A stretch of 64,000 nucleotides of DNA from Sanguibacter suarezii NBRC 16159 (GTDB taxonomy: Bacteria; Actinomycetota; Actinomycetes; Actinomycetales; Cellulomonadaceae). The translations under genes were made by a program, and so were the position numbers. Positions 51,578-60,999 of this stretch are shown one piece after another. Where the stretch lies: NCBI RefSeq assembly GCF_001552735.1, contig NZ_BCRT01000010.1:186001-250000 (forward strand). Direction: 5' to 3'. The notes beneath the pieces are model-generated. The model was not told the origin of the DNA, ran no database searches, and worked only from the letters and a program-made list of their open reading frames with translations. Within the stretch, counting starts at the first letter, position 1. Each line of letters starts with the position of its first letter.

Positions 51578-53598
51578 GCGTCCACCTCGTCGGACTGACC
51601 GCCCTGGAACTGGCTGAGGTAGAGGGCGTGGTAGGCGCCGCGGCGCTCAAGCAGCTCCTTGTGGGACCCCTGCTCGACGATGCGACCGGCCTCCATGACG
51701 AGGATGGTGTGCGCGTCACGGATGGTCGAGAGGCGGTGCGCGATGACGAAGGACGTGCGGTCCGAACGCAGCGCGGCCATCGCGTGCTGGACGAGCAGCT
51801 CGGTGCGGGTGTCGACCGAGCTGGTCGCCTCGTCCAGGATGAGCAGCGACGGCTGGGCGATGAACGCCCGCGCGATCGTGATGAGCTGGCGTTCTCCGGC
51901 CGAGAGCGACCCGCCCTCCGCGTCCACGACCGTGTCGTAGCCGTCCGGGAGCTGGCGGACGAAGCGGTCGACCATCGTGGCCTTGGCGGCCTCGACCACC
52001 TCGTCGTCGGTGGCGTCGAGACGGCCGTAGCGGATGTTCTCCCGGATCGTCCCGGCGAACAGCCAGGAGTCTTGGAGCACCATCCCGACCTGGGAGCGCA
52101 GGTCGCGCCGGGTCAGGTCACGGATGTCCACGCCGTCGACGAGGATGCGGCCGCCGTCGAGCTCGTAGAACCGCATGATGAGGTTGACCAGGGTGGTCTT
52201 GCCCGCCCCGGTGTGCCCCACGATCGCGATGGTGTGCCCGGGCTGCGCGGCCAGCGACAGACCCTCGATGAGCGGCTCGTCCGGGGTGTAGCTGAACGTC
52301 ACGCCGTCCAGCTCGACGTGCCCGTCGCGGCGGGTCGGCAGACCGGAGACGGCGACCTCGGGCTCTTCCTCCTCGGCGTCGAGCAGCTCGAAGGTCCGCT
52401 CGGCCGAGGCGATGCCGGACTGGAGCATGTTGGCGATCGAGGCGATCTCCGAGATGGGCTGGGTGAACTCGCGCGAGTACTGGATGAAGGCGGTCGCGTC
52501 ACCGAGGGTCATCTGGCCCGAGGCCACCCGTAGGCCGCCGGCGACGGCGACGAGGACGTAGGACAGGTAGGACACGAAGGTCATCGCCGGCATGATCATG
52601 CCGGAGACGAACTGGGCGCCGAAGGCTGCCGAGTACAGCTTGTCGTTGCGCTCGTCGAACTCGGCGAGCATCTCCTCGTCGCGGCCGTAGGCCCGCACCA
52701 GCTCGAGCCCGGACAGCGACTCCTCGACGTGGCCGTTGAGTGAGCCGGTGTGCTTCCACTGGGCGGCGAAGAGCTTCTGCGACCGGACGCCGATCACGCC
52801 GGCGATGATGCCGGACAGCGGCAGCGCGACGAGAGCGATGAGGGCGAGCTGCCAGGAGACCAAGAACATCATGACCGTGATGCCCAGCACCGTCATGACG
52901 GACTGCACGAGCTGGGAGAAGGCCTGCTGCAGCGCGCTCTGGATGTTGTCGACGTCGTTGGTCACGCGGGACATGAGGTCACCGCGCTGGTGGGTGTCGA
53001 AGTAGCGCAGCGGGAGCCGGTTGATCTTGCGCTCGATGTCCTCACGGAGCCCGAAGATCACGCGCATGACGAGCTTGTTGAGCAGGTAGCCCTGCGCCCA
53101 CATGAGGAAGGACGCGACGATGTAGAGCGCCAGGACCGCGAGGATGAGGTCTCGCAGCCGAAGGAAGTCGATGCCCTGGCCGGGGACCACGTCCGCGGCG
53201 ATCAGCATGTCCGCCCACGTGTCGTTGCCGTCGGCGCGGGCCTGCGCCACGATCGTCTCGAGCGGGACGCCGGCGGGCAGGGACATGCCGAGCGCACCGG
53301 TGAAGATGACGTCCATCGCCCTGCCCAGGACGCGCGGGGCGATGACGGTGAAGACGACGGAGATCATCACCAGGACGATGACGACGGACATGAGGGCGCG
53401 CTCGGGGCGCAGCAGCCCGACGAGGCGCTTGGCCGAGGGCCAGAAGTGCTGGGCCTTGCGCGGGGGCGGTCCGTCCCCGAACATGCCGCCGTCAGCCTCG
53501 GTGGGCTGGTAGTCGGTCTCCTCCGTCGCCGTGGCGTCAGCGCTCGCGGAGGCGTCCGTGGCCTCCACCTCGGCGGTGTCCTTGGTCGTGCGGGCCAT
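51574..53598 (-). CDS. ABC exporter half-transporter, catalytically complete subunit
   Basis: The 674-residue subunit has an acidic N-terminal extension (about 60 residues rich in Ala, Thr and Glu), six membrane helices (about 70-390) with a longer loop between helices 1 and 2, and a nucleotide-binding domain. Walker A is GHTGAGKTT, the signature is LSAGERQL and Walker B is LLILDEATSSVD, keeping the catalytic Glu. It is translated from an ATG overlapping the partner's stop and forms a heterodimer with it. The substrate may be a drug, lipid or peptide. Confidence 0.9.
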   Translation of the reverse strand: MARTTKDTAEVEATDASASADATATEETDYQPTEADGGMFGDGPPPRKAQHFWPSAKRLVGLLRPERALMSVVIVLVMISVVFTVIAPRVLGRAMDVIFTGALGMSLPAGVPLETIVAQARADGNDTWADMLIAADVVPGQGIDFLRLRDLILAVLALYIVASFLMWAQGYLLNKLVMRVIFGLREDIERKINRLPLRYFDTHQRGDLMSRVTNDVDNIQSALQQAFSQLVQSVMTVLGITVMMFLVSWQLALIALVALPLSGIIAGVIGVRSQKLFAAQWKHTGSLNGHVEESLSGLELVRAYGRDEEMLAEFDERNDKLYSAAFGAQFVSGMIMPAMTFVSYLSYVLVAVAGGLRVASGQMTLGDATAFIQYSREFTQPISEIASIANMLQSGIASAERTFELLDAEEEEPEVAVSGLPTRRDGHVELDGVTFSYTPDEPLIEGLSLAAQPGHTIAIVGHTGAGKTTLVNLIMRFYELDGGRILVDGVDIRDLTRRDLRSQVGMVLQDSWLFAGTIRENIRYGRLDATDDEVVEAAKATMVDRFVRQLPDGYDTVVDAEGGSLSAGERQLITIARAFIAQPSLLILDEATSSVDTRTELLVQHAMAALRSDRTSFVIAHRLSTIRDAHTILVMEAGRIVEQGSHKELLERRGAYHALYLSQFQGGQSDEVDA

Positions 53599-55334
53599 CA
53601 GGCCACCCCTTCCACGCTCAGCTGAGACTCGACGATCTCGCGGTAGGTCTCGCTCGTCTCGAGCAGCTCCTCGTGCGTCCCGGACCCGGCGACGGTCCCG
53701 CCGTCGAGCACGATGATGCGGTCGGCGGAGCGGATCGTGGAGATGCGCTGGGCGACGATGATGACGGTGGCGTCACCGGTCGCGTCGGCCAGCGCGGCGC
53801 GCAGCCTCGCGTCGGTCGTGACGTCCAGGGCGGAGAAGGAGTCGTCGAAGAGGTAGACGAGGGGGCGTGCGGCCAGCGCGCGGGCGATGCACAGGCGCTG
53901 ACGCTGCCCGCCGGAGACGTTCGTCCCGCCCTGGGCGATCTTCTCCTCGAGGCCGTCCGGCTTGGCTCGGACGAAGTCCTCGGCCTGGGCGACCCGCAGC
54001 GCCTCCCACATCTCCTCCTCGGTCGCGTCGGGGCGACCGAAGCGGAGGTTGGAGGTCACCGTTCCGGAGAACAGGTACGGCTTCTGGGGGACCAGGCCGA
54101 CGATGCCGGCGAGCTGGTGGCGGCCCAGCTCGGCGACCGGCACGCCACCGATGGACACGGTGCCGGACTGCGGCTCGAACAGGCGGGGGACGAGCCCGAG
54201 CAGCGTCGTCTTGCCCGACCCGGTCGACCCGACGATGGCCGTCGTGCGTCCGCGTTCGGCGACGAAGCTCACCCCGGACAGCACCGGCAGCTCCGCGCCG
54301 GGATAGCCGAAGGTCACGTCGCGGAACTCGACCTCGCCCGAGGTGGGGGTGGCGGCGTCGCCCTCGGCGGGGGCGCGCATGGACGGGACGGTGTCGAGGA
54401 CCTCCTCGATGCGCTCGGCCGAGACGACGGCACGGGGCACGGCCATGACCATGAAGACGCCCATCATGACGGCTACGAGGATCTGCAACAGGTACTGCAG
54501 GAAGGCGGTGAGCGCCCCGACCTGGATCTGGCCGTCGTCCACGCGGTGACCGCCGAACCACAGCACCGCGGCGGTGGCCAGGTGCAGCACCATCATGATC
54601 AGCGGGAACATGAGGACGAAGAGGTTGCCCACCCGCACCGAGACGCGGGTGATGGCGAGGTTGGCGTCGGTGTAGCGCTCGGCCTCGAGCGGCTCACGGA
54701 CGAAGGCACGGATGACGCGGATGCCGGTGATCTGCTCGCGGAGCACGCCGTTGATCGCGTCGATGCGGTCCTGCATCTCGCGGAAGAGCGGCAGCAGCCG
54801 GACCACCAGGACCGAGACGACCACGAGCAGCAGCGGGACCGAGACCCACAGGAGCCAGGACAGTCCCGGGTCCTCGCGCAGCGCCATGATGATGCCGCCG
54901 ATGCACATGATGGGGGTGGAGACCATGAAGTTCAGGGTCAGCAGCACGACCATCTGGACCTGCTGGACGTCGTTGGTGTTGCGGGTGATGAGGGTGGCCG
55001 TGCCGAAGCGGCTCACGTCGAGGGTGCCGAGGGCGTCGATCGTGCGGTACACCTCGCGGCGCATGTCCCGGCCCACCGCCATCGCGGTGCGCGCACCGAA
55101 GTAGATGGCGCCGATCGCCGCGGTGACCTGGATGAGGCAGACGGCGATCATGCGCCAGCCGGTGGCCCAGATGAAGTCCGTGTCTCCGACGGCGACGCCC
55201 TGGTCGATGATGCGGGCGTTGAGGCTGGGCAGGTACAGGGCAGCCATCGTCGAGATCAGCTGGAGGACCAGGACCGCGACGACCCATCCCCGGTAGGGGC
55301 GGACGTAGCGGAGGGAGAGGTGCAGGAGCTTCAC
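53598..55334 (-). CDS. ABC exporter half-transporter, degenerate-site subunit
   Basis: The 578-residue subunit begins VKLLHLSLRYVRPYRGWVVA and has six membrane helices and a nucleotide-binding domain. Walker A is GSTGSGKTT and the signature NVSGGQRQRL. Walker B is YLFDDSFSALD, with Asp instead of the catalytic Glu, as in one half of known heterodimeric exporters such as BmrCD and LmrCD. GTG 55334 gives normal family length; an ATG at 55424 would add 30 unusual residues. It is first in the two-gene operon. Confidence 0.9.
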   Translation of the reverse strand: MKLLHLSLRYVRPYRGWVVAVLVLQLISTMAALYLPSLNARIIDQGVAVGDTDFIWATGWRMIAVCLIQVTAAIGAIYFGARTAMAVGRDMRREVYRTIDALGTLDVSRFGTATLITRNTNDVQQVQMVVLLTLNFMVSTPIMCIGGIIMALREDPGLSWLLWVSVPLLLVVVSVLVVRLLPLFREMQDRIDAINGVLREQITGIRVIRAFVREPLEAERYTDANLAITRVSVRVGNLFVLMFPLIMMVLHLATAAVLWFGGHRVDDGQIQVGALTAFLQYLLQILVAVMMGVFMVMAVPRAVVSAERIEEVLDTVPSMRAPAEGDAATPTSGEVEFRDVTFGYPGAELPVLSGVSFVAERGRTTAIVGSTGSGKTTLLGLVPRLFEPQSGTVSIGGVPVAELGRHQLAGIVGLVPQKPYLFSGTVTSNLRFGRPDATEEEMWEALRVAQAEDFVRAKPDGLEEKIAQGGTNVSGGQRQRLCIARALAARPLVYLFDDSFSALDVTTDARLRAALADATGDATVIIVAQRISTIRSADRIIVLDGGTVAGSGTHEELLETSETYREIVESQLSVEGVA

Positions 55335-55462
55335 GGGACAGCTTTCTGAGGTGCGGTGACGGCCGTGGACGAGCGTAGCCGCAGAGTCCGACATTCGGAA
55401 CGCAATTGTGCGAAGGGCGGTCATACCCCCGTCGTGCCCGTCGCGTTCCCGTCACGCCCCCG

Positions 55463-56089
55463 TCATGCACCCAGAGCCATCCGGATCCCCAAGGTCACCA
55501 TGACCACCGCGATGAGGGCGTCGAGGACCTGCCAGGAGCGCGGCCGGGCGAAGACCGGACGCAGCAGCCGCGCGCCGAAGCCGAGGGCGAAGAACCACAC
55601 GACGCTCGCAGCGATCGCCCCGCCGACCCACCACCACCGCTCGTCCGCGCCCTGCTGGTTGGCGACCGACCCGAGGAACACCACGGTGTCGAGGTAGACG
55701 TGCGGGTTGAGCCAGGTGAGGGCGAGCGCGGTGGTCACCGCGACCCCGATCGGGACTGACGCTCCGTCGTCGGGGGTCATGGCGGACGGGCGCAGGGCTG
55801 ACCGCGCGGCGAGCACGCCGTAGGTGAGCAGGAAGAGCGCCCCCAGCACCCGGACCACGACGAGGGCGGCCGGGGCGGACTCCACCACGGCGCCGACGCC
55901 GACCGCCCCGGCGGTGATGAGCACCGCGTCGGACAGGGCGCAGACGAGGACGACGGGCAGCACCGTGCGTCGGCGACCGCTGATGCCCAGGCGTAGCACG
56001 AAGGCGTTCTGGCTGCCGATCGCGACGATGAGGGCGAGGCCGGTGGCAAGCCCGGTGAGAGCGGGAAGAAGGGTGGTGGAGAAGGTCAC
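55463..56089 (-). CDS. lysE: LysE-family amino-acid exporter
   Basis: The 208-residue membrane protein has six helices, with the LysE-family motif IVAIGSQNAFVLRLGI near residues 20-35 and LTWLNPHVYLDTVVFLG near 125. Such proteins export lysine or arginine when they build up. GTG 56089 lies 7 nt after a minus-strand TACCGT. It is divergent from a LysG/ArgP-type regulator, the classical lysE-lysG layout. Arginine-only export (ArgO-like) is possible. Confidence 0.9.
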   Translation of the reverse strand: MTFSTTLLPALTGLATGLALIVAIGSQNAFVLRLGISGRRRTVLPVVLVCALSDAVLITAGAVGVGAVVESAPAALVVVRVLGALFLLTYGVLAARSALRPSAMTPDDGASVPIGVAVTTALALTWLNPHVYLDTVVFLGSVANQQGADERWWWVGGAIAASVVWFFALGFGARLLRPVFARPRSWQVLDALIAVVMVTLGIRMALGA

Positions 56090-56095
56090 GTCCTC

Positions 56096-56139
56096 ACGGT
56101 AGGTGTGGGACCGGCTGCAGTACAGTGAATGTTTCTGCA
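56096..56139. promoter_or_regulatory. Face-to-face lysE / lysG promoter region
   Basis: A minus-strand -10 for lysE, TACCGT (56101-56096), gives a leaderless start at GTG 56089. A plus-strand -10 for lysG, TACAGT (56121-56126), gives a start near 56133 and a short leader. The inverted repeat TGCAG (56116-56120) and CTGCA (56135-56139) brackets the lysG -10 and is a candidate LysG site. Confidence 0.6.
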
Positions 56140-56157
56140 TCCTCTTAAGGACCTCTT

Positions 56158-57111
56158 ATGACGAGTTTCCAGCTCGACCACCTGCAGACCCTGGCGGCCC
56201 TCGTCGACGAAGGGTCCTTCGACGCCGCCGCCCGCCGGCTGCACGTGACACCCTCCGCCGTCTCCCAACGGGTGCGCGCCATGGAGCAGCAGGCCGGCAA
56301 GACTCTCGTGCAGCGCACCACCCCCGTGCTCACCACCCCGGCCGGTGACGTGGTGCTGCGCTACGCCCGCCAGGTCCTGCTGCTCGGCCGGGACACCGAG
56401 ACTGAGCTCGGCCTGCAGGCCACCGACCGGGGACGGACGTCCATGGCCATCGCCGTCAACGCCGACAGCCTGGCGACCTGGTTCATCGACGCCCTCGCTG
56501 CGGTGCCCGCCCGCCTCGAGGTGGTCTTCGACATCCGCCGCGAGGACCAGGACCACAGTGCCGCGCTGCTGCGCTCGGGGACGGTCATGGCGGCGGTGAC
56601 CGGGACCCGTGACGCCGTCCAGGGCTGCACCTCGCGGGCCCTGGGCATCATGCGCTACCGGGCGGTGTGCCGCCCCGCGCTGCTCGACCGCGCCGGCCTC
56701 GCGCCGGGCGCGGCCGCCCGATCGGCCGCGGACCTCAGCCGGCTCGCCGAGACGCCGGTGATCATCTTCGACCGCAAGGACGACCTCCAGGACCGCTTCC
56801 TGCGCGACGTCGGTGCCGCGGACCTCCGGTCCCCGCGGACCTACGTGCCGACGTCGGACGGGTTCGAGCGGGCCGTGGTCGCCGGGCTGGGCTGGGGGCT
56901 GCTGCCCGAGCAGCAGTGCCTCGCCCGCATCGCCTCCGGCGAGCTGGTGGAGCTGGCCCCACATGCTCCCGTCGACGTCCTGCTGTACTGGCAGCGGTGG
57001 TCCCTGGCCTCCCCGCTGCTCGACGAGGTGACCCAGGTGGTCGAGGCCGCGGCGCTCGACCACCTGATCGCCCCGGTCAGCCGTTCCGGGCGCCGGCCAG
57101 GCAGCGGGTGA
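56158..57111 (+). CDS. lysG: LysR-family regulator LysG/ArgP
   Basis: The 317-residue regulator has an N-terminal helix-turn-helix (FQLDHLQTLAALVDEGSFDA, AAARRLHVTPSAVSQRVRAM), a signature of the ArgP/LysG subgroup, followed by the effector-binding fold. It would activate lysE when lysine or arginine is in excess. AAGGA lies 8 nt before ATG 56158. The 3' end overlaps the convergent phosphatase gene by 35 bp. Confidence 0.92.
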   Translation: MTSFQLDHLQTLAALVDEGSFDAAARRLHVTPSAVSQRVRAMEQQAGKTLVQRTTPVLTTPAGDVVLRYARQVLLLGRDTETELGLQATDRGRTSMAIAVNADSLATWFIDALAAVPARLEVVFDIRREDQDHSAALLRSGTVMAAVTGTRDAVQGCTSRALGIMRYRAVCRPALLDRAGLAPGAAARSAADLSRLAETPVIIFDRKDDLQDRFLRDVGAADLRSPRTYVPTSDGFERAVVAGLGWGLLPEQQCLARIASGELVELAPHAPVDVLLYWQRWSLASPLLDEVTQVVEAAALDHLIAPVSRSGRRPGSG

Positions 57112-58582
57112 GCTCGGTGTCGGTGTAGAAGAAGCTGCCCTCAGCCACCGGGGTGCAGTCGAAGGCGAAGGCCGTCTCCCGCTCGTTGTAGAGCATCCGC
57201 ACCAGGACCTCGCCGGCGTCGTCGCGGAACACGTCCCACTGGATGTTCGCGGACATCGGTGCCACCTCGGCCCCGCGCCACGGGTTGGTGGTGTAGTCGA
57301 AACGAGTGCCCTCAGCCACCTGCTCAGTGCTCCCGGGCAGCTCGAGCAGCGCGGCGAAGGGGATGATCTCCTCGGCGTGGGCGAAGCGGAAGTCGGCCGC
57401 CTGCGTCGTCGCGCCGGTGCGCACTCCCTCGACCGCGGTGAGGAAGGAGTCCAGCAGCACGTCGGCCATCCGGTAGGTGACGTCCTCCCCGGCGAAGCCC
57501 GGACCCTTCTCGTAGAAGTCCTCGGCGTCGGAGAGCGAGGCCAGGACCGTGGCGTCGGCGGCCGAGAGGTAGGGGGACAGGTCCACGTCGAGCTCGGCGG
57601 ACATCCCCGGCGCGATGACGTAGAGCTCATAGAGGTAGGCGGCGACGTCGGTCACCGACTCCAGGTGCGTCTCGCCCTTGCCGCGGTCCACGAGGTCGAT
57701 CTCCCCGGCCTCGATCCGGTCCACGAACTCCGGCGTGAACAGCGCCGCCACGACGTGCGCCGCGACGGCGGAGATCTCGTCGTCCTCCTCGATCGCGTCC
57801 AAGGCCTCCTCGAGGCGTTCGTCACCGTCCTCGTAGGCGAGGTAGGCGGCGTCGGTGTCGTGGAAGTAGAGGAGGTCGGCGTCCACGACGGTGTCCGCGA
57901 CCACCGCGGCCAGGTCCGGCTGCGCGGCCAGGAGCCCGTCGACGAAGCTCTGCCCGCTCTCGACCGCGCGGTCCACACCCGAGGTGGTGATCGTGACCGG
58001 CTGCCCCGTCTGGGCGGCCGCGGCGAAGAGCGGCTGCAGGCGCGCATGGGTGCGCTGGGCGATCTCCACGTGCTCGGTGGCCCCTCGCCCGCTCAGCGAG
58101 CCGTAGCCGATCTGCTCGTGGACCGCGGTGATCGCGTCGATGTCCGGACCGAGCTCGCGGCCCAGGGCGGTGAGCCCGTCTGCCTCGTCGGCGATGTCCC
58201 ACAGCTGGGCCAGGAGGTCGTCGTACTTCTTGCTCGAGAGCAGGCGTGAGCCGTGCCGGCCGACGTGCTCCACCAGGACCGGGGTGAAGCCCTCCGGCAC
58301 GGCCTGGTAGGAGCTGGCCTCCGCAAAGGGTGCGTACGGGGCCTTGGTGCCCAGGGCGAGAGAGCCGACGGCGGCGGAGCCCGTCGGGTCCGTGGCCGCG
58401 GGGGCGGAAGGGACGGTGGCCGGTGGCGCCGGAGCCGCGGCGTTGCCGGCGTCGGAGCAGGCGGCCAGCGACCCCGCGAGAGCCAGCGTGAGGACGAGGG
58501 AGGTGGCACGCAGGCCGGCGCGGCGGGCCGGTGCCGGGGTGGGGCGCGCGACCGTGGGGGTCGCTGGGGGGACGAGTGACAT
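57077..58582 (-). CDS. Histidine acid phosphatase family lipoprotein
   Basis: The 501-residue protein has a signal peptide (about 24-42) with lipobox GSLAAC and a Pro/Ala-rich linker. The catalytic histidine motif VEHVGRHGSRLLSSKKY gives RHGxR, and RFAHAEEIIPF gives the proton-donor HAE. The size and SSKKY context are like multiple inositol polyphosphate phosphatases (MINPP), so an inositol-phosphate or other phosphomonoester substrate outside the cell is likely. GGAG precedes ATG 58582 by 9 nt. Confidence 0.85.
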   Translation of the reverse strand: MSLVPPATPTVARPTPAPARRAGLRATSLVLTLALAGSLAACSDAGNAAAPAPPATVPSAPAATDPTGSAAVGSLALGTKAPYAPFAEASSYQAVPEGFTPVLVEHVGRHGSRLLSSKKYDDLLAQLWDIADEADGLTALGRELGPDIDAITAVHEQIGYGSLSGRGATEHVEIAQRTHARLQPLFAAAAQTGQPVTITTSGVDRAVESGQSFVDGLLAAQPDLAAVVADTVVDADLLYFHDTDAAYLAYEDGDERLEEALDAIEEDDEISAVAAHVVAALFTPEFVDRIEAGEIDLVDRGKGETHLESVTDVAAYLYELYVIAPGMSAELDVDLSPYLSAADATVLASLSDAEDFYEKGPGFAGEDVTYRMADVLLDSFLTAVEGVRTGATTQAADFRFAHAEEIIPFAALLELPGSTEQVAEGTRFDYTTNPWRGAEVAPMSANIQWDVFRDDAGEVLVRMLYNERETAFAFDCTPVAEGSFFYTDTELTRCLAGARNG

Positions 58583-58757
58583 GGGACGAGACTCCTGGAG
58601 CGGTCGCGGCACCCGCGCCCGGGCGGGCGCGGCTGGCGCACGTTAACAGGCGGAGAAGACGCGGCCAGCGTGAGAGTTTCATCCTCCGTTCAGCAGGTCG
58701 AGAGGCCCTGTTCACCAGGGTGCGCGGGGTCCGGTCTCACGGAGCGGAGCCCACCGG

Positions 58758-58786
58758 TTGACAGCCCCGGAGAGTGCGCGGATTCT
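58758..58786 (+). promoter_or_regulatory. Promoter of the MMPL gene
   Basis: A perfect -35 TTGACA (58758-58763) and GATTCT (58781-58786) are 17 bp apart. Transcription would start near 58793, giving a leader of about 65 nt. Confidence 0.65.
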
Positions 58787-58857
58787 CAAAAAAGAGGGTC
58801 GTGCCCGACGCGGACCGCAGCCCCCGAAGCCCGCCGCAGCTCCACCGAGGAGTCGTC

Positions 58858-60963
58858 ATGTCGCGCATCGCCGGCTGGATCACCCGCCCCTTCGCCACCT
58901 GGGTCGTCATCGCGTTCTGGGTGATCGTCGCTGCGGTGATGAGCCCGCTGGCGGGACAGCTCACCGGGGCCCAGGAGAACGACGCGAAGTCCTGGCTGCC
59001 GGCCAACGCCGAGTCCACCCAGGTCCTGGAGATCGCGAGCAGCTTCACCTCGCCGAACACCATCCCGGCCGTCATCGTCTACGTGCGCGAGTCCGGGCTC
59101 ACCCCGCAGGACCTGGCCGAGGTCGCGGCCGACGTCGCGACCTTCAGCGCGCTGGACACCCTCGACGGCGAGGTGGCTGGCCCTATCCCGTCCCAGGACG
59201 GCCAGGCCGCCCAGGTCATCGTCCCGCTCGACCTCGGCTCCGAAGGGTGGAACCTGGCCGCCGACGCCGTCGCCGACCTGCGCGCCACGGCCGAGGAGGG
59301 CGCCGAGGGGATGGAGGTGTACGTCACCGGCCCGGCCGGGCAGGCCGCCGACTCCTCCAAGGCCTTCGAGGGGATCGAGTCGACCCTGCTCTACGCCGCG
59401 GCCGCGGTGGTCGTGGTCATCTTGCTGCTCACCTACCGCAGCCCCGTGCTGTGGCTGCTCCCGCTCATCACCGCGGGCATCGCCCTGACCGTGTCCCAGG
59501 CGGTCATCTACCTCATCGTCGACGCGACCACGCTCACCGTCAACGCCCAGAGCGCAGGCATCCTCACCGTGCTCGTCTTCGGTGCCGGGACGGACTATGC
59601 CCTGCTGCTCGTCGCCCGGTACCGGGAGGAGCTGCGCCGCCACGAGAGTCGGCACGAGGCCATGTCCTTGGCGCTGCACCGTGCGGCCCCGGCGATCACC
59701 GCGAGCGGGGCGACGGTGGCGATCGGCATGCTCTGCCTGCTCTTCGCCCAGATGCGCTCGACCAGCGGGCTGGGACCGGTGGCTGCGATCGGGATCGTGG
59801 TGGCGGTGCTGATCAACCTCACGCTGCTGCCGGCGCTGCTGGTCGCCTGCGGGCGCTGGGTCTTCTGGCCGCGGGTGCCCCGCCTGGGCGACCCGCAGCC
59901 CAGCGAGCGGGGCTTCTGGGCGCGGGTGGGCAAGCGGATCGCCCGCGCTCCGCGCCGCACCTGGGTGGTCACCTCACTCATCCTGGCGGTGCTGAGCATC
60001 GGCATCGTCCAGCTCGACGCGAACGGCCTGACCAGCGCGGAGTCCTTCCGCGGTGACCAGCCCTCGATCACCGGGGAGCAGGTGCTCGCCGAGCACTTCC
60101 CGGCCGGGGCCGGGTCCCCGGTCGTGGTGGTCTCCGACGCGGAAGAGGGCGTTGCGGTCCGCGAGGCCTTCGCCGGCGTCGAGGGCATCGAGGAGAGCTC
60201 TGTCACCGAGCCGGTCGTGGTGGGCAGCTACGCCTACATGGAAGGCACCTTGACCTTCGAGCCGGACAGCCAGGAGGCCTTCGACACGATCGACCGCACC
60301 CGGGAGGCCGTCCATGCCGTGCCGGACGCCGATGCGCTGGTCGGCGGCGGCACGGCGCTCCTGCTCGACGTCAAACGCGCCTCGGCGGACGACAACCGCC
60401 TCATCATCCCGATCATCCTGCTCACCGTCTTCCTCATCCTGTGCGTGCTGCTGCGCGCGATCACCGCTCCGCTGATCCTCGTGGCGACCGTGGTGCTGTC
60501 CTTCGCCGCCGCGATGGGGGTCAGTGCCCTGGTCTTCCGGCACGTCTTCGGCTTCGCGGGGGCTGACCCGTCGCTGCTGCTCTTCGTCTTCGTCTTCCTC
60601 GTGGCCCTGGGCATCGACTACAACATCTTCCTCATGACACGCGTGCGGGAGGAGTCGCTGCGCTACGGCACCCGGCGCGGGGCGCTCATCGGGCTCGCCG
60701 CGACGGGGGCGGTCATCACCTCCGCCGGGCTGGTCCTGGCCGGGACCTTCGCGGTGCTGGGGACCCTGCCGCTGGTGGCCTTCGCCGAGATCGGCTTCGC
60801 GGTGGCCTTCGGGGTGCTGCTGGACACGATCGTCGTGCGGTCGGTCCTGGTGACGGCCCTCACCCTCGACGTCGGCCGTCACATGTGGTGGCCCAGCGCC
60901 CTCGGGCGCAGGGAGGACGTGCCCGAGCCGGACGTGCCCGACGAGGTCGGTGCGTCGCGGTAG
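58858..60963 (+). CDS. MMPL/RND-superfamily transporter
   Basis: The 701-residue protein has twelve membrane helices in two halves: one after the first helix (about 14-34) and a five-helix block near 175-345, then another after 375 and near 510-680. Extracellular domains follow helices 1 and 7. Asp/Tyr residues in FGAGTDYALLLVARYREEL and ALGIDYNIFLMTRVREESL are the proton-relay motifs of MMPL proteins. Substrates in the family are lipids or siderophore-type molecules. GAGGAG lies 6 nt before ATG 58858. Confidence 0.92.
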   Translation: MSRIAGWITRPFATWVVIAFWVIVAAVMSPLAGQLTGAQENDAKSWLPANAESTQVLEIASSFTSPNTIPAVIVYVRESGLTPQDLAEVAADVATFSALDTLDGEVAGPIPSQDGQAAQVIVPLDLGSEGWNLAADAVADLRATAEEGAEGMEVYVTGPAGQAADSSKAFEGIESTLLYAAAAVVVVILLLTYRSPVLWLLPLITAGIALTVSQAVIYLIVDATTLTVNAQSAGILTVLVFGAGTDYALLLVARYREELRRHESRHEAMSLALHRAAPAITASGATVAIGMLCLLFAQMRSTSGLGPVAAIGIVVAVLINLTLLPALLVACGRWVFWPRVPRLGDPQPSERGFWARVGKRIARAPRRTWVVTSLILAVLSIGIVQLDANGLTSAESFRGDQPSITGEQVLAEHFPAGAGSPVVVVSDAEEGVAVREAFAGVEGIEESSVTEPVVVGSYAYMEGTLTFEPDSQEAFDTIDRTREAVHAVPDADALVGGGTALLLDVKRASADDNRLIIPIILLTVFLILCVLLRAITAPLILVATVVLSFAAAMGVSALVFRHVFGFAGADPSLLLFVFVFLVALGIDYNIFLMTRVREESLRYGTRRGALIGLAATGAVITSAGLVLAGTFAVLGTLPLVAFAEIGFAVAFGVLLDTIVVRSVLVTALTLDVGRHMWWPSALGRREDVPEPDVPDEVGASR

Positions 60964-60999
60964 CCCTTCCCGCGGCCGTCGCAGGGGCCGTTATCGCGG

